Source of the DNA: JAKFWF01 sp963732635
Lineage (GTDB): Bacteria; Pseudomonadota; Alphaproteobacteria; Rhizobiales; Hyphomicrobiaceae
NCBI GenBank assembly: GCA_963732635.1
Contig: CAVTAL010000014.1
Span: forward strand, 186,001 to 250,000
DNA length: 64,000 nucleotides
Reading direction: 5' to 3'
The position numbers and the translations under genes were made by a program. Shown here in pieces: positions 28,580-35,873 of this stretch (position 1 is the first letter of the stretch; each line of letters opens with the position of its first letter). The notes under the pieces are model-generated. The model saw only the letters and a list, made by a program, of their open reading frames with translations. It was not told the origin of the DNA and did no database searches.

Positions 28580-29452
28580 TCAGGCGGCGACGGAACGCTC
28601 CAACACCACCAATGTGCAGGCGAAATCGTCCTTTTCGCCCTTTGGAATAGGTACTCGCGACACCTCATGCCAGTCCGCACCTGTTGGCACTTCGAATGTT
28701 GCATCGCCATTTGGTTGCGCATGCACGCGCGTCAAGTAGATCCGGTCGGCCAACGGCAATGCCGCCCGGTAGATCTCGGCCCCACCGATCACCATAATTT
28801 CGCCTGCTGGCGCCGCCGATTTGGCGTACTCGATCGCCGCTGCGAGGCTCCTCAGCACAATCGCCCCTGGAGCCAGGAACGCCGGGTCGCGACTGACGAC
28901 GATGTTGAGCCGGCCGTCGAGCGCCTTGCCAATCGACTGAAACGTCTTGCGGCCCATGATGACCGGCTTACCCATGGTCAAGCGCCGGAACGTCTTGAGG
29001 TCGGACGGCAATCGCCACGGCATCACACCGTTACGCCCGATGACGCCGTTCTCGGCGGCTGCAACGATGAGCGAGAGACGGGTGGCGAGCGGCAGCGCCG
29101 CCCGATAGATCTCGGCGCCGCCGATCACCATGATTTCACCGGCTGTCGTATGCGCTTTGGCGTGGGCAATCGCGGCTGCAAGGCTCGTCTGCACGATCGC
29201 CCCGGGTGCCACAAATGCCGGGTCGCGACTGACCACGATGTTGAGCCGGCCGTCGAGTGCCTTGCCGATCGATTGGAACGTCTTGCGACCCATGATCACC
29301 GGCTTGCCCATGGTCAAGCGGCGGAACGTCTTGAGGTCGGACGGCAGCCGCCACGGCATCACGCCATTCAGCCCGATGACGCCGTTCTCCGCGGCCGCGA
29401 CGATGAGTGAGATCATCACTGAGACTTTCATGTCACGCCACGCATCAATCAT
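28580..29452 (-). CDS. folA: Dihydrofolate reductase, internal tandem duplication (1.7 copies fused in frame)
   Basis: Dihydrofolate reductase makes tetrahydrofolate with NADPH. The 290-residue ORF holds the domain twice. Copy 1 (residues 13-124) has the substrate and cofactor motifs (MPWRLPSDLKTF, MGRKTFQSIG, GGAEIYRAALPLA) but stops where the last third should begin; copy 2 (residues 126-290) is complete, with the C-terminal DRIYLTRVH and CTLVVLERS. At DNA level the copies differ mostly at third codon positions, so this is not a simple assembly echo. The start is uncertain (ATG at 29452, 29431 or 29416). Copy 2 alone probably supplies activity; thyA, the enzyme that regenerates its substrate, is nearby. 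Confidence 0.9.
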   Translation of the reverse strand: MIDAWRDMKVSVMISLIVAAAENGVIGLNGVMPWRLPSDLKTFRRLTMGKPVIMGRKTFQSIGKALDGRLNIVVSRDPAFVAPGAIVQTSLAAAIAHAKAHTTAGEIMVIGGAEIYRAALPLATRLSLIVAAAENGVIGRNGVMPWRLPSDLKTFRRLTMGKPVIMGRKTFQSIGKALDGRLNIVVSRDPAFLAPGAIVLRSLAAAIEYAKSAAPAGEIMVIGGAEIYRAALPLADRIYLTRVHAQPNGDATFEVPTGADWHEVSRVPIPKGEKDDFACTLVVLERSVAA

Positions 29453-29483
29453 GGCGTGGCCAGAATTTCTGTTGTTGACTGGA

Positions 29484-29511
29484 TTGAGTCACCAGATTCC
29501 GCACCTATAAT
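29484..29511 (+). promoter_or_regulatory. Sigma-70-type promoter for the CsgG-like lipoprotein gene
   Basis: TTGAGT (29484-29489) and a perfect TATAAT (29506-29511) are 16 bases apart. The expected start near 29518 leaves a leader of about 27 bases to the ATG at 29545, which has GGGGAAG in front. Confidence 0.6.
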
Positions 29512-29544
29512 CGGTCTACGACGATTTATTATAGCGGGGAAGTC

Positions 29545-30268
29545 ATGCGGTATTTTATCATTGCACTTTCATGCCTATTGGCGGGTTGCTCGCAAACCAA
29601 TCTCGGCGAAGGCAGCTCGGTCGTGACCGGATCGGCTGGCCCACAAGGCAGCCAACAGCAAGCCGCCCAGTTACCTAAGTGCGACAAGCCACTCGGGCGG
29701 GTTGCGCTCGTCGAAAAGCAAATTCCCGCACTGGCACAAATGGGTCTGACATCGCCGGTGCCACTGATCCGCCTGATGATTGCGCAATCGGGATGCTTCC
29801 AGGTCGTCGATCGACGGTCAGGCCTTGACCCGGATTGCCGAGGAACGGGAACTTTCAGGCAAAGGCGGCGTCGGCAAACTCGCTTCCGCCGAATTCTTCA
29901 TTACGCCAGACATCGTATCGCAGAATGCCAATTCCGGCGGCTTTGCCGGCGGCGCGGGAGCGCTGTTGCCTGGTGTTGCCGGTATCGTCGCGGGCGGATT
30001 GACAACCAAGAGTTCAGAAGCTCAAACCGCACTCTATCTGGTCGAGAGCAAGAGCGGCGTGCAGGTAGCTGCCGCTACCGGAAGCGCCAAGACCAACGAC
30101 ATGGGCTGGGCGCTCGGCGGCGTCAATGGCATGGGTGGTGTCGGCGCCATCGGCGGCGGCTACACGAATACCGAAATCGGCAAGACCACGGCAGCGGCAT
30201 TCCTCGATGCCTACGCCAATCTCGTGAAACAGCTGCAGGGCAATCCCACACTGATCGCCCGGCGCTGA
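29545..30268 (+). CDS. CsgG/HfaB-like lipoprotein, one frameshift
   Basis: The N-terminus is a lipoprotein signal with lipobox LAGC (Cys at residue 15). The mature part resembles CsgG/HfaB-family outer-membrane proteins: PLIRLMIAQSGCFQVVDR, GQALTRIAEEREL, and a Gly-rich middle. After VVDR the frame is lost near 29815; one surplus base in GATCGACGG moves the reading to GQALTRIAEE and on to a stop at 30268. The Gly-rich GGVNGMGGVGAIGGGY stretch fits a strand region. It is transcribed against the flanking folA and thyA genes from its own promoter. Whether it forms a pore or anchors surface fibres is unknown. Confidence 0.72.
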
Positions 30269-30308
30269 CGCGCGAAGCCCGTCTAAGATATAGATCGAGC
30301 CAATGCCG

Positions 30309-31139
30309 CTACACCGCCACCGGCGCCGAAATGTGCGGGTGAGGCTCGTAGCCGGTCAACTCGAAATCCGCGAACTTGAAGTCGAAGATACTCTTGATCT
30401 CGGGATTGATCGCGAGGCGCGGCAATGGCCGCGGCGTCCGCGACAGCTGCAAGTCAGCCTGTTCAAAATGGTTCACGTAGAGGTGCGCGTCGCCGAAGGT
30501 GTGGACGAAATCGCCGGGCTTCAGGCCGGTCACCTGCGCCATCATCAGCGTCAGCAGGGCGTAGCTTGCGATGTTGAACGGCACGCCGAGGAAGATGTCG
30601 GCCGAGCGCTGGTAGAGCTGGCAGGAAAGCTTGCCGTCGGCGACATAGAACTGGAACAGGCAGTGGCACGGTGCCAGCGCCATCGCGGGCAGGTCTGCTG
30701 GATTCCAGGCCGAGACGATCAGCCGGCGGCTGTCCGGGTTGGCCTTGATCTGTTGCACCACGTCGGAGATCTGGTCGATCACCCGGCCATCTGGCGCCGC
30801 CCACGAGCGCCATTGCTTGCCGTAGACGGGGCCGAGGTTGCCGTCCTTGTCGGCCCACTCGTCCCAGATGCGCACGCCGTTGGTCTTGAGATAGGCGATG
30901 TTGGTATCGCCGGCGAGGAACCACAGCAGCTCATGAACGATCGATTTCATGTGCAGCTTCTTCGTCGTTACCAGCGGGAAGCCAGCACCGAGATCGAAGC
31001 GCATCTGGTGGCCGAAGATCGAACGCGTGCCGGTGCCGGTGCGGTCGGACTTCGCCGTGCCATGGTCGCGCACGAGGCGCATGAGGTCGAGATAGGGTTG
31101 CATGAGCCCATCGATAGCGCGATTCCGCTCGTCCGTCAT
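30309..31139 (-). CDS. thyA: Thymidylate synthase
   Basis: ThyA methylates dUMP to dTMP with methylene-tetrahydrofolate, releasing dihydrofolate for FolA. The 276-residue product is intact: DRTGTGTRSIFG, LLWFLAGDTNI, the catalytic Cys in LAPCHCLFQFYV, SCQLYQRSADIFLGVPFNIA, and a proper C-terminal Val (SAPVAV). The start could be 31139 or ATG 31103 (MQPYLDLMRL); neither has a strong ribosome site. Confidence 0.96.
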   Translation of the reverse strand: MTDERNRAIDGLMQPYLDLMRLVRDHGTAKSDRTGTGTRSIFGHQMRFDLGAGFPLVTTKKLHMKSIVHELLWFLAGDTNIAYLKTNGVRIWDEWADKDGNLGPVYGKQWRSWAAPDGRVIDQISDVVQQIKANPDSRRLIVSAWNPADLPAMALAPCHCLFQFYVADGKLSCQLYQRSADIFLGVPFNIASYALLTLMMAQVTGLKPGDFVHTFGDAHLYVNHFEQADLQLSRTPRPLPRLAINPEIKSIFDFKFADFELTGYEPHPHISAPVAV

Positions 31140-31170
31140 GCCCCGGTCGGGGCACTTTCCACGGTCGCCT

Positions 31171-31920
31171 TCAGGTCCAGGGGAACAGGCGGAACATCAT
31201 GCCGACGAACTGTATGCCATTATAGAGGCCGTGCATGAGGATCGTCGCCCATAGCGTGCCGGTACGCCGCAGCACCCAACACAGCACGAAGCCGACGACG
31301 AAGATTTCGGCCAAACCATAGATCGAATACTGGATGTGCAGCGCGCCCCAGGCAATCGTCGTCACTATGCTGGCGCCCAGGTAGCCAATTCGCGATTTCG
31401 CCAGCGCCGACTGCAGGAAGCCGCGAAACAGCAGCTCTTCCGACAGCGGCGCGCCGACGATGATGATCAGCGCATAGATCGGCCAAACGCTGGAGCGGAT
31501 CATCGGCGCGAAGGTCGCCATGTCGGCGCGCACGATCTCCGGCTGCCAGACAAAGATCGCCATCGTGTAGGCGAACGAAGCGGCGCCGAGGACCACGAAA
31601 GTCAGCAGCGCGGTTGGCAATGCCGGTGCCAATTCCCCCAACGCCAGCAGGCGCCGCGCCTCGCCCCGCATACGGCCGGCGAGCCAAATGGCGCCGAGCA
31701 CCATCAGGACCTGGAAACCGAGCATCGGCGCCCAGGCAACGGCCTGGTCGTGTTGGCTGATGTCTGCCCCGGTCAGCACTTTGAGGCCGACGCCGATCAC
31801 AACGCTGAGCGCGATGCTCGACAGCGTCACCGCCAGTGTCGCGAAAGTCGCTTGCCACGGTCCCCAGGGCGTTTCCGCCCGGTACCGGCCACTAGAAATC
31901 GCGACAGTTTCGACGCTCAT
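31171..31920 (-). CDS. CPBP-family intramembrane glutamic endopeptidase
   Basis: A 249-residue, polytopic membrane protein with the CPBP (Abi/Rce1-like) motifs: EELLFRG, a His in WGALHIQYS and HGLYNGIQF near the C-terminus. Relatives cleave within or near the membrane; bacterial substrates are mostly unknown, and some confer bacteriocin immunity. It ends about 30 bp from the start of thyA on the same strand. The tmRNA promoter lies just beyond its 5' end, facing the other way. Confidence 0.85.
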   Translation of the reverse strand: MSVETVAISSGRYRAETPWGPWQATFATLAVTLSSIALSVVIGVGLKVLTGADISQHDQAVAWAPMLGFQVLMVLGAIWLAGRMRGEARRLLALGELAPALPTALLTFVVLGAASFAYTMAIFVWQPEIVRADMATFAPMIRSSVWPIYALIIIVGAPLSEELLFRGFLQSALAKSRIGYLGASIVTTIAWGALHIQYSIYGLAEIFVVGFVLCWVLRRTGTLWATILMHGLYNGIQFVGMMFRLFPWT

Positions 31921-31942
31921 GCAGGTTCCGATCGATGGGTGC

Positions 31943-31971
31943 TTTTGTTTTAACCGGCGAAGGCCTATATA
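31943..31971 (+). promoter_or_regulatory. Promoter of the tmRNA gene
   Basis: TTTTGT (31943-31948), a 17-base spacer and TATATA (31966-31971). The predicted start near 31978 coincides with the first hairpin (GCCGGA-TTCG-TCCGGC) of the tmRNA acceptor piece. Confidence 0.55.
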
Positions 31972-31977
31972 CCGTGT

Positions 31978-32300
31978 GCCGGATTCGTCCGGCTATGGCG
32001 ATAAATGGACGTCGTAATAAGCCTTTCGGACCCGGGGGCGGTACCCGGCGCCTCCACCATGAGCAGCCGTCCGGCTGTTGATGATGGGGGCGAACTAGGA
32101 TCGACGAGGGTGTAAAGGACGCGCTTTTGCCCGGCATGATACCGCCGTTATCGGGTCAATCAGACTAGTTGCCAATGACAACTATGCTGAGGTCGCTGTC
32201 GCCGCGTAATGCGGTGCCGGTTACCTGAACACTACAGTCCTGTCCCCTAGCCGGGTCAGGCGCGGTTCGGAGGGCACCGGCCAACAGAAGCCCTCCACTT
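31978..32300 (+). ncRNA. ssrA: Circularly permuted two-piece tmRNA
   Basis: tmRNA frees stalled ribosomes and appends a degradation tag. The gene is permuted as in other alphaproteobacteria. The acceptor piece comes first (about 31978-32059) and ends GCGCCTCCACCA; after a short spacer that is cut out, the coding piece starts GGGGGCGAACTAGGATCGAC at 32086. GGGGGCG pairs with CGCCTCC, with the G-U third pair that marks alanine acceptors. The tag frame at 32171-32209 reads ANDNYAEVAVAA then TAA, ending in the ClpX signal. The T-loop (GGCGGTA) is not the usual TTCGANT. The 3' limit is approximate: a GGAGGGC/GCCCTCC hairpin closes at 32296. sspB follows. Confidence 0.93.
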
Positions 32301-32482
32301 CTCTCCAGGCGCTTTTGCAGAGCCACGGACGGGAGATCTCAGTCGTCGCAGTTTGCGTTCAGCCCGAAACGTCCGACAACACGCTTGCGACTTGCGCGCA
32401 GGTGTTGGTATTGACTCTTACCCCTTGGACGGGCTCTCTCCACCAGAATCACTGTTGGCTTACAGGAAACGCACCGGACGAC

Positions 32483-33211
32483 ATGACCGGCGACCCGAAT
32501 ACGATCGACTACGAGGCCCTCGCGCAGGACGCGATGCGCGGCGTCGTACGCACGATCCTAACCCGCGTGGCGAAGACCGGCCTGCCCGGTGACCACCATT
32601 TCTATATTTCTTTCGACACGTTGGCGCCCGGATCGTCGCTGTCGAAGCGCCTCAAGGAAAAATACCCTGAGGAAATGACGATCGTGCTCCAGCATCGGTT
32701 CTGGGACCTGATTGTTACCGAGGACCGGTTCGAAGTGAAGCTGACGTTCGACGGCATCCCCGAGCGACTTGTCGTGCCATTCGGTGCAATCAAGGTGTTC
32801 TTCGATCCGAGCGTGCGCTACGGCCTGCAATTCGAATCGCCTGATTTCGGGCCAGATGCGATCGCCCATCCTCACACCGGGCAGGACGACGAAGCGCCGG
32901 GCCATGTCGGCCGCAATGCGCCGACGCCGATCCGCCCCACCACCACCCGCTCAGTCTCGGAACGCAAGCCGCGCACGCCGCGCAAGCCACGATCCGACAA
33001 GAATACCGACGACGGCACGCCCGAGACCACCAAGCCGCCACTGCCGCAGCGCCGTCTCGTCGAGCACAAGCCGGCCGAACCGGCACCCGCCGCCAAGGCC
33101 GAGACGAAGCCGGCTCCCGCGCCGGCGCCAGCCGGTGGCAACGTGCCCGCTGCCGCCCCGCCCGCCGGCGGCGCTCAAGTGGTCAGTCTCGACTCATTCC
33201 GCAAGAAGTAA
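32483..33211 (+). CDS. sspB: SspB-alpha, ClpXP adapter for ssrA-tagged proteins
   Basis: SspB carries ssrA-tagged polypeptides to ClpXP. The 242-residue product has the alpha-type tag-binding domain (HHFYISFDTLAPGSSLS, MTIVLQHRFWDL, LTFDGIPERLVVPFGAIKVFFDPSVRYGLQF in consecutive strands), a long Pro/Ala/Lys-rich linker, and a final VVSLDSFRKK, the short tail that docks on the ClpX N-domain. ATG 32483 begins the conserved domain; upstream in-frame sequence belongs to the tmRNA leader region. The gene lies about 180 bp after the tmRNA coding piece. Confidence 0.93.
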   Translation: MTGDPNTIDYEALAQDAMRGVVRTILTRVAKTGLPGDHHFYISFDTLAPGSSLSKRLKEKYPEEMTIVLQHRFWDLIVTEDRFEVKLTFDGIPERLVVPFGAIKVFFDPSVRYGLQFESPDFGPDAIAHPHTGQDDEAPGHVGRNAPTPIRPTTTRSVSERKPRTPRKPRSDKNTDDGTPETTKPPLPQRRLVEHKPAEPAPAAKAETKPAPAPAPAGGNVPAAAPPAGGAQVVSLDSFRKK

Positions 33212-33244
33212 GGCCTGCCCAGATAATACGGAGCAAGGGCTACA

Positions 33245-34012
33245 ATGACGAGCACGGGCTTGTTTCCAGGTGAACTCGCGGTTGTCACTGGCTCGGCGTC
33301 CAACATCGGCCGCGCCATCGCCAGAGCCTTAGCTCGCGAAGGCGCAAACCTGATCCTCGCCGACGTCAATCCCGATGGCAACGCGGCTGCCGCCAAGGAA
33401 GTCGCCGAACTCGGCGGCAAGGCTGAAACGCTGACCGTCGACCTGTCCGACCGCGACGGCTGGCGCCGGATCATCACCGCCCTCGACGAGCGGGCGCCGC
33501 AAATGCTGGTGCATTCCGCCTCGCCGCCGCGCCGCGAGGTCGATCACGCGATGGCGGTGTCGGAAGCAACCTGGGATGCAATGGTCGACACCAACGTGCG
33601 TTCTGGCTTCCTGCTCGCCCGCGCTTGTGCCGAGCGCATGATCGCGGCAAAGGTGCGCGGCCGCATCGCTTTCATCACTTCACTGCATGCGGAGACTCCC
33701 CGCAACCTGCCGCACTATTCAGCCTCGAAAGCGGCCCAGACCATGGTGGTGAAGGAGCTTGCCCGTGCGCTTGGACCGAATGGCATCCGCGTCAATGCGA
33801 TTGCGCCGGGCGCTATTCCCGGCGGTGGCTTCAATGCGGCTGCCTTCGATTTCAGCAACAAGATTGCGCTAGGCCGGCTCGGCAATGCCGACGACATCGC
33901 TTCGATGACGATGGCGGTGTTGTCCGACCGCTACGCCGGCTACGTCACCGGCACCACCATCGAAGTCGACGGCGGCTTGAGCCTGTTCAACTGGATCACA
34001 CCGGCTGGTTGA
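33245..34012 (+). CDS. SDR-family oxidoreductase
   Basis: A 255-residue classical short-chain dehydrogenase. It has a cofactor loop TGSASNIG in which Asn replaces the middle Gly of TGxxxGxG, an acidic residue after strand 2 (LADVNPDG) favouring NAD, catalytic Ser in FITSLHAE, YSASK, and PGAIPGGG. The substrate cannot be told. AAGGG precedes the ATG by about five bases. It may share a transcript with sspB (33-bp gap), though no functional link is evident. Confidence 0.87.
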   Translation: MTSTGLFPGELAVVTGSASNIGRAIARALAREGANLILADVNPDGNAAAAKEVAELGGKAETLTVDLSDRDGWRRIITALDERAPQMLVHSASPPRREVDHAMAVSEATWDAMVDTNVRSGFLLARACAERMIAAKVRGRIAFITSLHAETPRNLPHYSASKAAQTMVVKELARALGPNGIRVNAIAPGAIPGGGFNAAAFDFSNKIALGRLGNADDIASMTMAVLSDRYAGYVTGTTIEVDGGLSLFNWITPAG

Positions 34013-34029
34013 GCGGCGACCGTCGCCCT

Positions 34030-35583
34030 CTACTTGGTCAGCACCACGAAATCGGTGCCTTTGCCGGTCTCGTTGCTGATACCTTCATCCGAAATCACTA
34101 ACGAGGCGCCGGTCCAGACGCGACGTGCGATTTCCTCACGCACTTTGGCCGGCATGGTGATGCGTTCGAGCGCGGCAATTGCAGTGCCGGACCGCGTGCC
34201 GTTCGATGTCGGCATCGTCACCGCCGACCATTTCAGTTTCGTGCCATCGTCGGTCGGCGCCATCGCCGTGAATACGTGCGTGCCGAGCGGTTCCAGCGGA
34301 TCGTCGATCTCGACCTTGGTATCGAGCACCTGCTCGAAGCCCTGGCGCACGAAGATCATGCCCTCCTTGACGCTGACGAATACCGATACCGGCTCCGTGC
34401 GGCGAGCGGCATCGCGGGCCTGTTGAGGCGCCTCGTCGGCGGCGATCTCGGCTTCACGGGCGGCACGCGCCGCAGCATAAGCCGCTGGATCCTTTGTGGC
34501 ATCGGCGGCGACTGCCCTCTGGCGGCGTTGATAGGCGGCAAGCACCCGATCTTCGGCAGCCTTGGCCAAAGCCATTTCCTCGGCCGTTTCCGAGGCCGGT
34601 GACTTGGCCGAGAGCGAAACCACCAGCGCTCGAGCCGCTGCTTCGGCAGCTGCCACTTCGGCACGCGCCGCACGCAGTTCGTCGGCGGCTGCATTGGCTT
34701 CGGCCGACGCCTCCACCGAGTGCGCCAGTGCTTCTCGCGCGGCGGACCTTTTGGTTTCGACTGCTGACGCAAGATACTTCTTCAAGCGATGCGCGACTTC
34801 CAGCGGATTGAGCAACCGATCGGGCTCAGTCGATGCCAGCACTACGCGGGCGACCTCGCCACGTTCACCGCGTTCCGAACGCAGCGTATCGTCAAGCCCA
34901 GCCAATGAGATTAGCTTCGGCTGCGGCAATCCATCGTGCTCGACCATAAGAAGTTCGACTTCGCTCGGCGACACAACCACGCGCATGCCAATGCGGCTCA
35001 TGCCCCACAACAGCGGTGCCACGTCATAGGGCAGACGAATGCAACCATGTGACGCCGGATAGTTCGGCACGATGCCACCGTGCAGGGCGATACCCGACCA
35101 CGTGATGCGATGCATCCATGGCATCGGCGCGCCACTGTAGATATTGAATTCGTGATGGCGATCCTTTTCAATCACGCTGAACAGCCCGGTCGGCGTCGCA
35201 TAGCCCGCTTGTCCGGTCGATACCCGGGACTTGAGCACCGGCCCCGACTGATCCCACACTGTCAACGATTGATCCCTGATCGAGACCACCGCCACCAGCG
35301 CCGAAGCGACAGCCGGGACCGGCTTCGTCAGCGGTGCTGCCGTGCTGGCGGCAGCGGCTGCGGTGCGGCTCTCGAACGCGCGCATGCGATTGTTCGTCAC
35401 CCGGTCGCGGGGCGCTTCGTAGCGGCGCATGCGCTCGGTCGGGCGGGGGCGGGGCGGGGCGTCGTTCCAGAAAGAAAATGGCGACGAACCCCAAGCCCCC
35501 TGGGCAGCGGCCGGCACGGAATTTCCCAACAGACAGACGGTCAGCGCCAGGCCTCGAACAATGATTTCAGCTGTCGCACGCAT
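34030..35583 (-). CDS. L,D-transpeptidase (YkuD) with coiled-coil C-terminal half
   Basis: A 517-residue exported protein (signal peptide ending SVPAAAQ). After an Arg/Pro-rich stretch, residues about 95-215 form a YkuD domain with the active site HGGIVPNYPASHGCIRLP, whose Cys attacks the peptidoglycan stem. Residues about 270-400 are Ala/Glu-rich heptads, a likely coiled coil, followed by a small domain with VFVSVKEGMIFVRQGFEQVL. Such enzymes make 3-3 cross-links or attach proteins to peptidoglycan, both common in rhizobia; which applies here is unknown. GAGG lies before the ATG. Confidence 0.88.
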   Translation of the reverse strand: MRATAEIIVRGLALTVCLLGNSVPAAAQGAWGSSPFSFWNDAPPRPRPTERMRRYEAPRDRVTNNRMRAFESRTAAAAASTAAPLTKPVPAVASALVAVVSIRDQSLTVWDQSGPVLKSRVSTGQAGYATPTGLFSVIEKDRHHEFNIYSGAPMPWMHRITWSGIALHGGIVPNYPASHGCIRLPYDVAPLLWGMSRIGMRVVVSPSEVELLMVEHDGLPQPKLISLAGLDDTLRSERGERGEVARVVLASTEPDRLLNPLEVAHRLKKYLASAVETKRSAAREALAHSVEASAEANAAADELRAARAEVAAAEAAARALVVSLSAKSPASETAEEMALAKAAEDRVLAAYQRRQRAVAADATKDPAAYAAARAAREAEIAADEAPQQARDAARRTEPVSVFVSVKEGMIFVRQGFEQVLDTKVEIDDPLEPLGTHVFTAMAPTDDGTKLKWSAVTMPTSNGTRSGTAIAALERITMPAKVREEIARRVWTGASLVISDEGISNETGKGTDFVVLTK

Positions 35584-35679
35584 TACAAACCTCGCATGAC
35601 CCAGAACTGAACGTCGTAATGTCCCCCCAGAATGACATTAGCCAGATCAACGGCAAGCTCCAAACCTCGAACTGGTGAA

Positions 35680-35832
35680 ATGGATCAACGCCTTGCATAT
35701 GCGTTGCCCGAGAGCCACGCCGAATGCGCGACAGCGCGCGTCATTGGTGAGGTCTTCGGCATTGCGGCAGAGGCCATGCCCCCGCCGTTCCAGATCCTTG
35801 CCCAGGTCACCGAACAGAAGCCGGATCGTTGA
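35680..35832 (+). CDS. Possible small ORF of unknown function
   Basis: A 50-codon frame (MDQRLAYALPESHAE to EQKPDR) in the gap between the L,D-transpeptidase and the molybdenum hydroxylase operon. Codon composition is plausible but I see no ribosome site and recognise no family. It may be chance. Confidence 0.25.
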   Translation: MDQRLAYALPESHAECATARVIGEVFGIAAEAMPPPFQILAQVTEQKPDR

Positions 35833-35873
35833 GTATATGATTGGCTAGGGGTGCCCTTCAGGCGCAGCGCCCC

